A stretch of 62,263 nucleotides of DNA from Chloroflexota bacterium (GTDB lineage Bacteria > Chloroflexota > Dehalococcoidia > Bin125): positions 1-62,263 of the forward strand of contig JAPPJZ010000076.1 of the NCBI GenBank assembly GCA_028874365.1, read 5' to 3'. The translations under genes and the position numbers were made by a program. A model generated the notes under the pieces. That model had not been told where the DNA came from. It did not search any database and saw only the letters and a list, made by a program, of their open reading frames with translations. This document shows positions 41,050 to 50,571 of the stretch, piece by piece (the stretch's first letter is position 1; each line of letters opens with the position of its first letter).

Positions 41050-43170
41050 ATGAGCGAGCGAAACTATTGGCAGAGGATGCGCCGTCGGCGAATGTCGCGA
41101 CGCGCGCTGCTCGGAGCATCGGCCCGCGCCGGCGTCGGCGCCGCCGGGCTGGCTCTGGTCGGCTGCGGCGACGATGACGACGACGGCCAGGCCGCCGCGC
41201 AAGTCCAGCAGCAGCAACAGGCCATGCAGCAGCAGGCGCAACAGCAGGCCATGCAGCAGCAACAGCAGCAGGCCGCCGAGCAGCAGGCGCAGCAGGCCGA
41301 CCAGCAGCAAGCGATGCAGCAGGAGGCGGATCAGCAGCAGCAGGCCGCCGTTGCGGCAGCCAGCGACATCGTTCGCGGCGGCACCCGCACAGCCCCCTTC
41401 GTGGGCCCCTACTCGGGTAACCCGCCGACCCTGGACCCGTACGAGAACCTGACCTACCGGGCTCAGATTCCCTCGGGCTTCCACTATTCGAAGCTGATCC
41501 AGGCGATCACCGGTCGCGAAGGCGTCAACCCGATCAACCTGGCCGAGTACGAGCCGGACCTGTCCGCCTCGATGCCTGAGATCCCCGACGACACGACCTT
41601 CGTGTTTCAGATTCGCGACGACGCCACCTGGCACGACGTCGAGCCGCTCAACGGCCGACAGGTCACGCTGGACGACATCGTCATGACGCACGACCGCTTC
41701 CAGGAGATTTCGCCCAATGCGGCGGGCTGGAACGACGTCGTCTCCGCGTTTGAGCCCGGCGAAGACAACAGCCTGACCTTCAAGCTGCACCGGCCGCACG
41801 CGCCGTTCCTGACGCTGGCCGGTTCCTCCCAGCACCTCTGGGTGATTCCCCAGGAGATCGTCGACGACGGCACCGTGGCCCAACGCCCGGTCGGTTCCGG
41901 GGCCTGGATCTTCGACAGCTACGAGCCCGACGTGGCGCTCAATTGGCGTCGCAACCCCAACTGGCACCGATCGAACGACTACGGTCACGACCTGCCTCTG
42001 ATGGACGGCATCGTCGCCACCATGAACGGCGACACCAACGTCCTGATCCCGGCTCTGGGCGAGGGCTCGCTGGACTTCTCGCAGCTCTCCCCGGCGATCT
42101 ACAAGCAGGCCCTCGAGGCCGCGCCGCAGATCGAGGAAGACGGCTACGTCTTCACGCCGAACACCGTGCCCGGCGGGTTCTACTTCAACTTCTCGATCCC
42201 GCCCTGGAACGATGTCCGCGTGCGCCAGGCGCTGTCGCTGGCGATGAACCGCAACGATATCCTTTCGGCGACCGATGACACCGGCCGCGGCGGCTGGATG
42301 ACCGGTATCTCGCAGCTCCCGCCGTACTGGATGGACCCGCAGGACCTGGACAAGTTCGGCGAGACCTTCGAGGGTGAGGACTCGGGCATTCTGTTCCACC
42401 GCGGCGTGGCCTTGAGCAACGACGAAGCGCTGCAGAAGGCGCGCGAGCTGCTTTCTGCCGCCGGCTACCCGGAGGGCATCTCCGCGACGGTGCATCACAC
42501 CCCGGACTACGGGGCCACCGTGGTCAACTTCTACGAGGCCTGCACGCTTTCCGCCTCGGAAGGCGGCTTCCAGTTCGAGTACTTCGGCAAGGAGTACGCG
42601 GCCTACATCGCCTCGATCTTCCGCGGCAACTTCCCCGACGACTGGGACGGCGAGTCCACCCACCTCGCGATCGGTCCGCTGTACGGCGGCGCGACCGACC
42701 CCGAGGACCTGTTCGCCGCCTGCTACGCCCGCACCTCCGGACGCCACAACTGGGGCTCGGCGGCGCGTACGCCGGACAACATCGAGAACGTGCTCGCCCT
42801 CGACACGGGCGGCAACGCCGGTCCCGAGAACTGGACACCGCACCCCAACGCGGCGGTCGGCGGCGGTCCGGAGACGGACGAGCGCCTGCACGAGATGTTC
42901 GATGTGCAGAAGGGCATCCTCGACCTCGAGGAACGCATTGAGTACATCAACGACATCCAGCGCTACATGGCGACCAAGATGTACATCGTGCCGTACACCG
43001 CGGCACCGGGCGTCTACGCCTTCAACCCGTGGATGAAGCAGATTGACGTCTCCACCGGTCAGGCGATCAGCGCCACCCCGCGCATCTGGCCGAAGGCCAC
43101 CTACGGTTGGGGCCAGGAGTCGGAGCACACCTTCATGCTCGACCAGAGCATCAAGGACGAGTACGTCTAG
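41050..43170 (+). CDS. Peptide/nickel-type ABC substrate-binding lipoprotein with Gln-rich linker
   Basis: A 706-residue solute-binding protein of the SBP_bac_5 (DppA/OppA) family. A twin-Arg signal (MSRRALLGASARAGVG) ends in LVGC, implying Tat export and lipid attachment. The next ~55 residues are a Gln/Ala/Met linker coded by imperfect CAG repeats (41207-41345). The binding domain starts about residue 110 and includes VRQALSLAMNRNDI, the family motif for the second lobe. AGGAGG precedes the ATG. Two permease genes follow. The likely ligand is an oligopeptide, but opines, heme or sugars are possible. Confidence 0.92.
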   Translation: MSERNYWQRMRRRRMSRRALLGASARAGVGAAGLALVGCGDDDDDGQAAAQVQQQQQAMQQQAQQQAMQQQQQQAAEQQAQQADQQQAMQQEADQQQQAAVAAASDIVRGGTRTAPFVGPYSGNPPTLDPYENLTYRAQIPSGFHYSKLIQAITGREGVNPINLAEYEPDLSASMPEIPDDTTFVFQIRDDATWHDVEPLNGRQVTLDDIVMTHDRFQEISPNAAGWNDVVSAFEPGEDNSLTFKLHRPHAPFLTLAGSSQHLWVIPQEIVDDGTVAQRPVGSGAWIFDSYEPDVALNWRRNPNWHRSNDYGHDLPLMDGIVATMNGDTNVLIPALGEGSLDFSQLSPAIYKQALEAAPQIEEDGYVFTPNTVPGGFYFNFSIPPWNDVRVRQALSLAMNRNDILSATDDTGRGGWMTGISQLPPYWMDPQDLDKFGETFEGEDSGILFHRGVALSNDEALQKARELLSAAGYPEGISATVHHTPDYGATVVNFYEACTLSASEGGFQFEYFGKEYAAYIASIFRGNFPDDWDGESTHLAIGPLYGGATDPEDLFAACYARTSGRHNWGSAARTPDNIENVLALDTGGNAGPENWTPHPNAAVGGGPETDERLHEMFDVQKGILDLEERIEYINDIQRYMATKMYIVPYTAAPGVYAFNPWMKQIDVSTGQAISATPRIWPKATYGWGQESEHTFMLDQSIKDEYV

Positions 43171-43193
43171 GAACCTGGTTCCGATAGCACTCC

Positions 43194-43232
43194 CCAGCGG
43201 GAGAGTCCGGCCCCGGCCGGCTCTCCCGCTGG
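43194..43232 (+). promoter_or_regulatory. Strong intercistronic hairpin
   Basis: CCAGCGGGAGAG (43194-43205) pairs with CTCTCCCGCTGG (43221-43232), and inside it CCGGCC pairs with GGCCGG around a CC loop, giving an 18-bp stem with a single bulged T. It lies between the binding-protein and permease genes. Such hairpins stabilise the upstream mRNA and limit permease expression. Confidence 0.7.
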
Positions 43233-43271
43233 TGATCATCGGCAGCGCAGACCCAGCGAAGGCGCGTCCCC

Positions 43272-44237
43272 ATGCGGCAGTACATCTTCCGGCGCATCCT
43301 GCTGATCATCCCCACGATGATCGGCGTGACCATGTTGGTCTCGCTGCTGACCCAGCTGCTGCCCGGCGATTTTATTGACGTCATGCTCGCCGACCATGTC
43401 GGCGGGGGCGAGGACAAAGAGAAGATCCGCGCCGCCTGGGAAGAGCAGCTTGGCTGGAACGATCCGTGGATCGTGCAGTACGGCAACTGGCTCTGGCGTG
43501 CGCTGCAGGGCGACCTGGGCACGTCGTTCATCGGTTCTTTCCAGACCGTGGTCGAGGAGATCCAGCACCGGATACCGGTGACGCTCCAGCTGGGGGTGCT
43601 GTCCTTGATTGTCGGGGTGGCGATCGCCCTGCCGGTCGGCATCGTATCGGCGATCAAACAGGACTCGGCGCTCGACTACGTGATTCGCGGCGGCGCGATT
43701 CTCGCGCTCTCCGTGCCCGGCTTCTGGCTCGCAGTGCTCACGATTCGCATCATCTTCCCCGAGTTGGGCGTGCCGCCCTTACCGCTGATTTATCAGACGC
43801 CGGGTGAGAACCTGGCCGAGAACATGCGCCAGCTCTATGTGCCGGCGATCATCCTCGGCATCGGTCTGGCCGGACCGGTGATGCGCCTCACGCGCGGCGA
43901 AATGCTCGAGGTGCTGCGCCAGGACTACGTGCGCACCGCGCGCGCCAAGGGTCTGCAGGAGAACGCGGTGATCGTGCGCCATGCGATGCGCAACGCGCTG
44001 ATCCCGGTGCTCACCCTGATCGGCCTGTCCGCCTCAATCCTGGTCGGCGGTTCGGTGATCATGGAGAGCATCTTCACGCTGCCCGGGATGGGCCTGCGCA
44101 TGATTACCGCGCTCAAGGACCGCGACATACCGGTCGTGATGGGCATCATGGTGGTCATTGCGCTGGTCGTCATCGTCGCCAATCTGGTGATTGACATCGC
44201 CTACTCGCTGGTCGATCCGCGCATTCGCTACAACTGA
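43272..44237 (+). CDS. ABC transporter permease, DppB/OppB type
   Basis: A 321-residue permease with six predicted membrane segments. The first 100 residues, including YIFRRILLIIPTMIGVTMLV, are characteristic of DppB. The EAA loop is VLRQDYVRTARAKGLQENAV, and RHAMRNALIPVLTLIG is the conserved following helix. With the next permease it makes the channel for the ligand of the upstream binding protein. GAAGG lies ahead of the start. Confidence 0.93.
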   Translation: MRQYIFRRILLIIPTMIGVTMLVSLLTQLLPGDFIDVMLADHVGGGEDKEKIRAAWEEQLGWNDPWIVQYGNWLWRALQGDLGTSFIGSFQTVVEEIQHRIPVTLQLGVLSLIVGVAIALPVGIVSAIKQDSALDYVIRGGAILALSVPGFWLAVLTIRIIFPELGVPPLPLIYQTPGENLAENMRQLYVPAIILGIGLAGPVMRLTRGEMLEVLRQDYVRTARAKGLQENAVIVRHAMRNALIPVLTLIGLSASILVGGSVIMESIFTLPGMGLRMITALKDRDIPVVMGIMVVIALVVIVANLVIDIAYSLVDPRIRYN

Positions 44238-44283
44238 TGCGACCGATCGGCCCCAATGGGCAGATGACTGAGGGAGCAAGCTG

Positions 44284-45708
44284 ATGTCAGACGCGCAGGA
44301 GACCGCTTCCGTCTTCGTGGTCCGCGACGACGGCGGGATCGCGAACTGGATCCGCGACCAGATGCAGTTGCTGATCGACCGTTCCGTCTCCAGCCCGCTC
44401 GGTTTCGCCACTGCGCTCGTGATGCTGATCTTCGCCGGATCGATTGGCTTCCTGATCGGCGTCTTTCTGATGCCCTGGTGGATGTTCAAGCGTAAGAAGT
44501 ACTTCGGCGCCTTCGGCGCGCTGATCCTGCTCGTCTGTGTGATCGTCGCTGCTACTGCGCCGATCATCCAGACCGTCGAGCAAGACCCGAACGCAATCCA
44601 GGTCGCGCCGTACGGCAAGGGCACTCTGGGTGATCGCTTCATTGCACCCAACGCGGACCACGTGATGGGCACCGACAACCTCGGTCGCGACATGGTCACG
44701 CGAATCGCCTATGGCACCGAGATCACCGTGCTGGTCGGGCTGGGTTCTGTCATCCTCACCGCCGTGCTCTCCACTGCGATTGGCCTGGTCTCGGGCTACT
44801 TCGCCGGCTCCGGCGCGAGTTGGAGGATGCATGCGCCGGGGTTCATCCTCGGCCTGCGCATCCCCATACCCGCCGGTCTCACCGGGCCCGGACTGCTCTA
44901 CGCCCTGCCGCGCGCGATCGCCGGGCTGCCGCTCTGGTGGCTGTTCGCCTTACCGTTCGCGCTGGCCGTACTGGCCCTGCAGCTGGTTTTGAAAATCATC
45001 GACATTGGCACGTTCGGCCTGCTGACCGAACCGATTGAGCAAGTTCAGTCCGGCGTCGCCGGCGCGCTGCCCTCGCGTGGCGGTCCTGTGCCCGATGTCG
45101 ACATCGTGATCCAGCGGGTGGTCGACATCTGGAACGCCTTCCCGGCGATCTTCCTGATCCTCGCCGTGCTGGCCGTGCTGGGCACCGGCGGAGACGGCTT
45201 CTTCGGGCTCGGCTTCGGCCCCAACATCGGCCCCCAGGCGCAGATCGGCGACGAGTGGTTCTGGCAGGTCTTCCCGCGCACGACGACCGTGATCCTCACG
45301 ATTGCGCTGGTGCTGGCCGCCGGCAACTCGCGGATCGTGCGCGGCGCCGTGTTTGCGACCCGCGCCGCCCAGTACGTCGAAGCGGCCCGGACCCTGGGCG
45401 CCTCGAACGTGCGCATCATGGTCGCCCACATCATGCCCAACATCATGGCCACGATCATCATTTTGGCCTCGCTGAACCTCGGCGCGGCGGTGTTGATTGA
45501 GGCGGCGATCTCCTTCCTCGGCTTCGGCATCCCGCCGCCCTTCCCCACCTGGGGCCAGGACACGGGCGGCGTCTCGCTGTTCTACGCCACGGAAGCCTGG
45601 TGGCTGGGCGTCTTCCCGGGCCTGTCGATCGCGATCGCCGTGTTCGGCTTCAACATGATGGGCGACGCACTGCGCGACATCCTCGACCCGCGGCTGCGCG
45701 GCACCTAA
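44284..45708 (+). CDS. ABC transporter permease, DppC/OppC type, extended
   Basis: A 474-residue permease, ~170 residues longer than normal DppC. A ~100-residue N-terminal extension with hydrophobic helices precedes the typical HVMGTDNLGRDMVTRIAYGT. Between that motif and the second half is an insertion of about 120 residues (MHAPGFILGLRIPIPAGL to GPVPDVDIVIQ) with two more hydrophobic segments. The second half has VRGAVFATRAAQYVEAARTL, the EAA loop, and HIMPNIMATIIILASLNLG. No ATPase gene follows; those subunits must be encoded elsewhere. A GGGAG ribosome-binding site is present. Confidence 0.9.
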   Translation: MSDAQETASVFVVRDDGGIANWIRDQMQLLIDRSVSSPLGFATALVMLIFAGSIGFLIGVFLMPWWMFKRKKYFGAFGALILLVCVIVAATAPIIQTVEQDPNAIQVAPYGKGTLGDRFIAPNADHVMGTDNLGRDMVTRIAYGTEITVLVGLGSVILTAVLSTAIGLVSGYFAGSGASWRMHAPGFILGLRIPIPAGLTGPGLLYALPRAIAGLPLWWLFALPFALAVLALQLVLKIIDIGTFGLLTEPIEQVQSGVAGALPSRGGPVPDVDIVIQRVVDIWNAFPAIFLILAVLAVLGTGGDGFFGLGFGPNIGPQAQIGDEWFWQVFPRTTTVILTIALVLAAGNSRIVRGAVFATRAAQYVEAARTLGASNVRIMVAHIMPNIMATIIILASLNLGAAVLIEAAISFLGFGIPPPFPTWGQDTGGVSLFYATEAWWLGVFPGLSIAIAVFGFNMMGDALRDILDPRLRGT

Positions 45709-45734
45709 TCCCGTTCAAGCGCCAGACGATCAAC

Positions 45735-45766
45735 GAGGCCGCTTGCCTTCGCGAGCTAGCGGCCTC
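45735..45766. terminator. Hairpin between convergent permease and mutL genes
   Basis: GAGGCCGCT (45735-45743) and AGCGGCCTC (45758-45766) form a 9-bp stem with a 14-nt loop. It lies between two convergent stop codons and could terminate both transcripts; there is no T-run. Confidence 0.45.
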
Positions 45767-45795
45767 ATACGTGTTGCGGGGGCGCTCGGGGCCCG

Positions 45796-47664
45796 TTACT
45801 TGCGGCGGAACTCCTTGAGCACGTCGTCGGCCGAGATTTCGACCAGCGTCGGCCGGCCGTGCGGACAGGAGTGTGGATTGGCGCAACGCTCGAGATCGCG
45901 CAGGAGCGCCGTCATGGCCTGCGCATCGAGCACCGCGCCGCGCCGGACCGAACTGTGGCAGGCAGCCGAAGCGGCCGCCCGGTCAAACCGCTCAGGCTCG
46001 TCCGGTTGCGGTCCGAGATCATCCAGGACGCCGCGGATCAGGCGCTCCGCTCCGCCGGCGCTCATGCCCGCGCCCGACCGGTCGAGGCTCGCGGGCACGG
46101 CACGCAGGCGCAGCGTTCGCTCGCCGAACAGGTCGGCATCGAAACCCAGCTCGCCCAGCCGCTCGCACGCCGCCAGCCAGTTGGCCGATTCGGTCGCGTC
46201 GAGCGGCAGCAGCAGCGGCTCGAGCAGCGCTTGACGTTCGAGCCCGCCCTCGACCGCCTCGAGCAGCCGCTCGTAGATCACCCGTTCGTGGGCCCCGTGC
46301 TGGTCGACCAGGACCAGTCCGGACGGCCCCTCGGCGATGATGAAGGTGCGGTGCAGTTGGCCGACCATCCGCAGGGGTGGCAGTTGCACGAGCGCCGAAT
46401 CGGAGTTCAACCGCGGCCCCAGCGTTGACTGTCGCGCGCGTTCAGCGACCGCCCGGCGGCCCGGGGCTTCCGCCGGCGCCGCCATGCGCGGCATCGGCCT
46501 GAGCGACGCACCCGCGGCGGGCGCGGCGGTGGACGATTGGCCGTCGGACGGCGCGAAGCGAGGCGCCTGCGTCGCGTCCTCCGCGTACTCGAGGTGCGCG
46601 CCGACCCGTCGCGGCTGGGCATAGCGGTCGCGCGACAACGCCTCGCGTATGGTGCGCCCGAGCAGCGAGAAGGCGGCGTCCGCGTCGCGCGGCTTAACCT
46701 CGGTCTTGGCCGGATGGATGTTCACGTCGACCGCCTCGGCCGGCACCTCGAGTCGGGCCACGACGAGGGGGAACGAGCCGGACGGCAGCCAGTCGCGGTA
46801 GGCCTCCTGTACGGCATAGGACAACCGGCGGTCGTGCACCGGCCGTCCGTTGACGAACAACCGGATCGCATCGCGCCTGCGGCGGGCATCGTCGGGCGAA
46901 CCGGCCAGACCGTCCAGCGCCAGGCCGAGCGCGGCAGACGCGCCTGCCAGCCGGGCCGAGCGTTCGGCCGCCTCGGAGTGGAAGACGGAGGCGGCCGCCG
47001 CCCGCAGCGAGGATTCGGCGTCGAGCCCGGCTACGGCCTCGTGCGCGAGCGGCGTGCGTCCGTCGACGACCAGTCGCAGGGAGACCTCGGGGTGGGCCAG
47101 GACGGCGTCGGTTGCGGCCCGCAGGATGGCGGATCGCTCGGCCCGCGCGCCGGCCAGGAAGGCGCGGCGCGCGGGTTGGCCGGCGAACAGGTCGTCCAGC
47201 TCGACCGAGGTGCCCAGCGCCCTGGCCGCCGCGCGCGGCGCCCGAGCGGCGCCCGCCTCGAACTCGATCGTGGTCGCCCGCTCGGCCTGTCTCGCTCGGG
47301 TCGTCAGCCGCAGCCGACCGGCCGCCGCCGCGATCGCGGGTAGTGCCTCGCCGCGAAAGCCGTAGCTCTCGAGCCGCGTCAGATCGTCCACCGCCGACAG
47401 CTTCGAGGTAGCGTGGCGGTGGAATGCGAGCGCCACCTCGGTCTCGGCAATCCCGCAGCCGTCGTCGTGCACCGCGATCCGCTCGCGCCCCGCGCCGGAG
47501 ATCTCGACCGTGATCCGGCCGGCGCCGGCGTCGACCGCGTTCTCCAGCAGTTCCTTGACCACCGCCGCCGGCCGCTCGATCACCTCGCCCGCCGCGATCT
47601 GCGCCGCCACCCGCTCGGGCAGCTCGCGGATCGCGCTCTGTCGCGGCGCGGATGCGGTCGTCAC
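45796..47664 (-). CDS. mutL: DNA mismatch repair protein MutL (endonuclease type)
   Basis: A 622-residue MutL. The GHKL ATPase motifs are intact: ELLENAVDAGA, DDGCGI, ATSKL and GFRGEAL. The C-terminal domain carries the nuclease metal motif DQHGAHERVIYERL (a variant of DQHAx2Ex4E), plus ACHSSVRRG and CPHGRPT. MutL itself therefore nicks the strand, which fits the absence of mutH. A ~110-residue low-complexity linker joins the two halves. The start is GTG at 47664, overlapping the mutS stop by 4 bp. MutL and MutS are co-translated. Confidence 0.95.
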   Translation of the reverse strand: MTTASAPRQSAIRELPERVAAQIAAGEVIERPAAVVKELLENAVDAGAGRITVEISGAGRERIAVHDDGCGIAETEVALAFHRHATSKLSAVDDLTRLESYGFRGEALPAIAAAAGRLRLTTRARQAERATTIEFEAGAARAPRAAARALGTSVELDDLFAGQPARRAFLAGARAERSAILRAATDAVLAHPEVSLRLVVDGRTPLAHEAVAGLDAESSLRAAAASVFHSEAAERSARLAGASAALGLALDGLAGSPDDARRRRDAIRLFVNGRPVHDRRLSYAVQEAYRDWLPSGSFPLVVARLEVPAEAVDVNIHPAKTEVKPRDADAAFSLLGRTIREALSRDRYAQPRRVGAHLEYAEDATQAPRFAPSDGQSSTAAPAAGASLRPMPRMAAPAEAPGRRAVAERARQSTLGPRLNSDSALVQLPPLRMVGQLHRTFIIAEGPSGLVLVDQHGAHERVIYERLLEAVEGGLERQALLEPLLLPLDATESANWLAACERLGELGFDADLFGERTLRLRAVPASLDRSGAGMSAGGAERLIRGVLDDLGPQPDEPERFDRAAASAACHSSVRRGAVLDAQAMTALLRDLERCANPHSCPHGRPTLVEISADDVLKEFRRK

Positions 47665-50423
47665 GATCCCGCCCCCGCGCTGCGCTCGGCATCGCTGCCG
47701 CGCAGCTCCACGCGCGCCTGGTCGCGCAGCGCATAGAGCGCCGAGATCGCCTCGAGCGGGGTGATGCCGTCGATATCCAGGTCGGCCAGATCGTGCAGGA
47801 TTGGATGAGCCGGCGGGGGCATCAGCATGAGCTGCGGCGTGGGGCTCGGCGCACGCAGCGGCGCGCGCGCAGCGGCGCCGTCGGACTCGAGCTGTTCGAG
47901 CAGGGCCCGCGCGCGGCTGAGCACGGATGCCGGCAGCCCCGCCTGGGCGGCAACCTGCACACCGTATGAGCGGTCGGCCGCACCCGGCTCGACTCGGTAG
48001 AGGAACTCGATCGAGCCCTCGGCGGTTTCCTGCACCTGGACCGAGGCGTTCGCCACACGCGCCAGCGCGCCCGAGAGCGCGGTCAGCTCGTGGAAGTGGG
48101 TCGCGAACAGGGTCCGCGGTCCACGCTCGGGACGCCCCGCCGCCCGGCCCTCAGGCCCACCGCCAGCCAGATCTTCCGCCACCGCCTGGGCGATCGCCAG
48201 ACCGTCCCAGGTCGAGGTGCCGCGCCCGATCTCATCGAGCAGGACAAGCGAGCGATCGGTGGCGCCGTGCAGCAGGCGCGCGGTCTCGAGCATCTCGACC
48301 ATGAAGGTGGAGCGTCCGCGGGTCAGATCGTCGTGCGCGCCGACGCGTGCGAAGATGCGGTCCACGAGGCCGATCCGGGCCCGTTCGGCCGGAACGAACG
48401 AACCCGTCTGCGCGAGGATCACGATCAACGCCGCCTGGCGCAGGTAGGTCGACTTGCCGGCCATGTTGGGGCCGGTCACCAGCAGCAGTTGGGGCGCGCG
48501 CAGGCCGTCGTCCGCGAGCCGCAGATCGTTGGGCACGAATCCGCCCTGGGCCGCGGCCGCCTCAACCAGGGGGTGGCGGCCGCCCTCGATCTCGAGTTCA
48601 CCCGAATGCTCCACGACGGGACGCGTCCAGGCACGTTCGGCCGCCACGCCGGCCAGGGCGCAGGCCGCATCCAGCCGCGCCAGCGCCGAGGCGATCCGGC
48701 GCACGGCTTCCGCCTCGGCCACCAACTCCTCGCGCAGGCGCTCGGTGCAACTGCGCTCCGCCTCGGCCAGCCGTTCCTCCGCATCCTCCAGCTCGCGCTC
48801 AATGGCGCGCAGGCGGGGCTCGGTGAAGCGTTCGCGGTCGCGCAGCGACTGGCGCCGTTCCCAGCTCTCGGGCGCTCCCGACGATTGCGAGCGCGGGAGC
48901 TCGATCTGATAGCCGAACGTGCGGTGAAAGGCCACGCGCAGTTGTTCGATCCCCGATTCGCGGCGCAGCTCCGCTTCGAGCGCGGCCAGACGCGCCCGGG
49001 CCCGTTCGGCCGCCGCGCGCCAGCGGTCGCTCTCCGCGTCCGCACCCGCCCGCAGCACGCCGCGACCGAACTCGGACGGCGGCTGTTCGACCAGAGACGC
49101 AAGCAACTGCGCAGCGGCCTCGGGCGCCGGACCCAGTCGCTCGGCCAGGCCAGCCAGCGCCCCGGACTCCTCGGTGACCAGGCCCTCGCGCAGCATGCCG
49201 CCCAACTCGCCGGCCTCGATCAGGCCGCGCGCGAGCGCGACCAGTTCCGCGGGCAGCGCCAGGCCCGCCGCGGCACGGGCGAAGAGCCGCTCCGGATCGC
49301 CGGAGCCGCGCAGCCGTGCGGCCAGAGCGCGTCGCAGCGCCGGCCGCCGGTGCAGTCCATCAACCCGATCCAGCCGCTCCTCGATCTGCTGGATATCGAG
49401 CAGCGGCGCTGCGAGCGACGCCCGCAGCCAGCGCCGGCCCGGCGCCGAGCCGCAGCGGTCGACGACCTCGAGCAGTGTCCGCGGACCCGAGCCCGCCTCG
49501 TCGGCCGGGCCCGCGTCGTGGACCGCCAGGGCTCGCTGCGTGGCCGCATCCCAGCCCAAGCGCGAGTCGCTGTCCAACCAGAGCGGCGGAGCGAGGTGGC
49601 GCAGGGCGCCGCCCTCCGGCCGCTCGTTCGCACCGGCCTCGCGTTCCTCGTCGGGCAGGGCCGCCCGCAAGTACGTGATCAGGGCGCCGGCCGCGCCCAA
49701 GGCCGCCGGGCGCGCCTCGAATCCGAAGGCAGCCGGCGGCGCAGCAAACTGGGACTCGATCGAGCGCGCCGCGCGGTCGCGTCGAAACTCATGCGCCGGC
49801 CTCCGCGTCGCCGCGACCTCGGAGACCGCCTCGAACGGCGCGCCCAGGGGCTGGTCATCATCATCGTCGCGCAGCAGGACCTCCCGCGCCCCGAGTCGCT
49901 CGAGCAAGTCAGCTGCCGCCTCCCAGAGCCCCGGCTCCGCCTCGACCTGCCCGCTCAGTTCCGCCACATGGAAGGCGCCGGTCGTCACGTCGGCGGCTGC
50001 GACGCCCAGGCGCAGGCGGCGTCGGTCGCGCTGCAGGAGCACCGCGGCGCAGGCCGATGCCTGGCCCGATTCGAGCAGTGCCGGCTCCAGCGCCGTGCCG
50101 GGCGAGACCACGCGTACCACGCCGCGCCGCACCAGCCCGCGCGCCGCACGCGGGTGCTCCAACTGCTCGCAGATCGCCACCCGGTGGCCCCGGCCCACCA
50201 ACCTGGCCAGATGCTGCTCGACCGAGCGCACCGGTACCCCGGCCAACGGGCAGCGCAGACCACCGCCCATCGGCTTGGATGTCAGGGCGATATCCAGCTC
50301 CCGGGCGACCAGCTTCGCGTCCTCGTCGAAGGTCTCGTAGAAATCGCCCAGGCGGAAGAGCAGGATCGCGTCGGGATGGCGGGCCTTCAGATCGAGGTAC
50401 TGCCGACGAACTGGTGTGACCAT
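47661..50423 (-). CDS. mutS: DNA mismatch repair protein MutS
   Basis: A 920-residue MutS. The mismatch-binding Phe-x-Glu is in LGDFYETFDED near the N-terminus, the ATPase domain has TGPNMAGKSTYLRQA, the VLLDEIGRGTSTWDG Walker B region and FATHFHEL. All domains (mismatch, connector, lever, clamp, ATPase, helix-turn-helix) appear in order and the length is typical. The start is put at the ATG at 50423; an ATG at 50429 in frame lies directly after AGGAT. A 6-4-6 bp inverted repeat lies just upstream. Confidence 0.95.
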   Translation of the reverse strand: MVTPVRRQYLDLKARHPDAILLFRLGDFYETFDEDAKLVARELDIALTSKPMGGGLRCPLAGVPVRSVEQHLARLVGRGHRVAICEQLEHPRAARGLVRRGVVRVVSPGTALEPALLESGQASACAAVLLQRDRRRLRLGVAAADVTTGAFHVAELSGQVEAEPGLWEAAADLLERLGAREVLLRDDDDDQPLGAPFEAVSEVAATRRPAHEFRRDRAARSIESQFAAPPAAFGFEARPAALGAAGALITYLRAALPDEEREAGANERPEGGALRHLAPPLWLDSDSRLGWDAATQRALAVHDAGPADEAGSGPRTLLEVVDRCGSAPGRRWLRASLAAPLLDIQQIEERLDRVDGLHRRPALRRALAARLRGSGDPERLFARAAAGLALPAELVALARGLIEAGELGGMLREGLVTEESGALAGLAERLGPAPEAAAQLLASLVEQPPSEFGRGVLRAGADAESDRWRAAAERARARLAALEAELRRESGIEQLRVAFHRTFGYQIELPRSQSSGAPESWERRQSLRDRERFTEPRLRAIERELEDAEERLAEAERSCTERLREELVAEAEAVRRIASALARLDAACALAGVAAERAWTRPVVEHSGELEIEGGRHPLVEAAAAQGGFVPNDLRLADDGLRAPQLLLVTGPNMAGKSTYLRQAALIVILAQTGSFVPAERARIGLVDRIFARVGAHDDLTRGRSTFMVEMLETARLLHGATDRSLVLLDEIGRGTSTWDGLAIAQAVAEDLAGGGPEGRAAGRPERGPRTLFATHFHELTALSGALARVANASVQVQETAEGSIEFLYRVEPGAADRSYGVQVAAQAGLPASVLSRARALLEQLESDGAAARAPLRAPSPTPQLMLMPPPAHPILHDLADLDIDGITPLEAISALYALRDQARVELRGSDAERSAGAGS

Positions 50424-50429
50424 GCGCAT

Positions 50430-50449
50430 ATCCTACACGTTACCGTGTA
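50430..50449 (-). promoter_or_regulatory. Inverted repeat and -10-like box before mutS
   Basis: TACACG and CGTGTA (50434-50449) flank 4 nt, giving a 16-bp dyad. On the minus strand TAGGAT (50435-50430) ends 6 nt before the ATG at 50423; the same AGGA could be a Shine-Dalgarno site. The dyad is placed for a repressor to block mutS transcription. Confidence 0.4.
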
Positions 50450-50571
50450 ACCCTGCAGGCTGTTCTTGTGTATCTGCTCAGACAGGTTATCAATAACCAC
50501 CCGTACGCTGAGCGCGGGTGCGCGGCTCCCGACGCGCTCGTGGATAACTGCGGGATAAGGCGGAGCGGGTC

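Noticed and set aside
41207-41345. CAG-rich tandem repeat as a non-coding repeat element
   Set aside because: It is in frame and codes for the Gln-rich linker after the lipobox; codon choice varies between CAG and CAA.
40777-43239. An 820-codon open frame on the minus strand opposite the peptide-binding protein
   Set aside because: It is antisense to a gene with clear homology and signal peptide; its length is a by-product of GC-rich third positions. Its translation is a repetitive Arg/Gly/Val/Leu-rich sequence without family features.
48090-50450. A 786-codon open frame on the plus strand opposite mutS
   Set aside because: mutS is unmistakable on the other strand; the opposite frame is Arg/Gln-rich shadow sequence.
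50539-50547. DnaA-box-like sequence (TTATCCACG on the minus strand) as a replication origin
   Set aside because: Only one near-consensus box, no AT-rich unwinding region and no dnaA or dnaN gene nearby.
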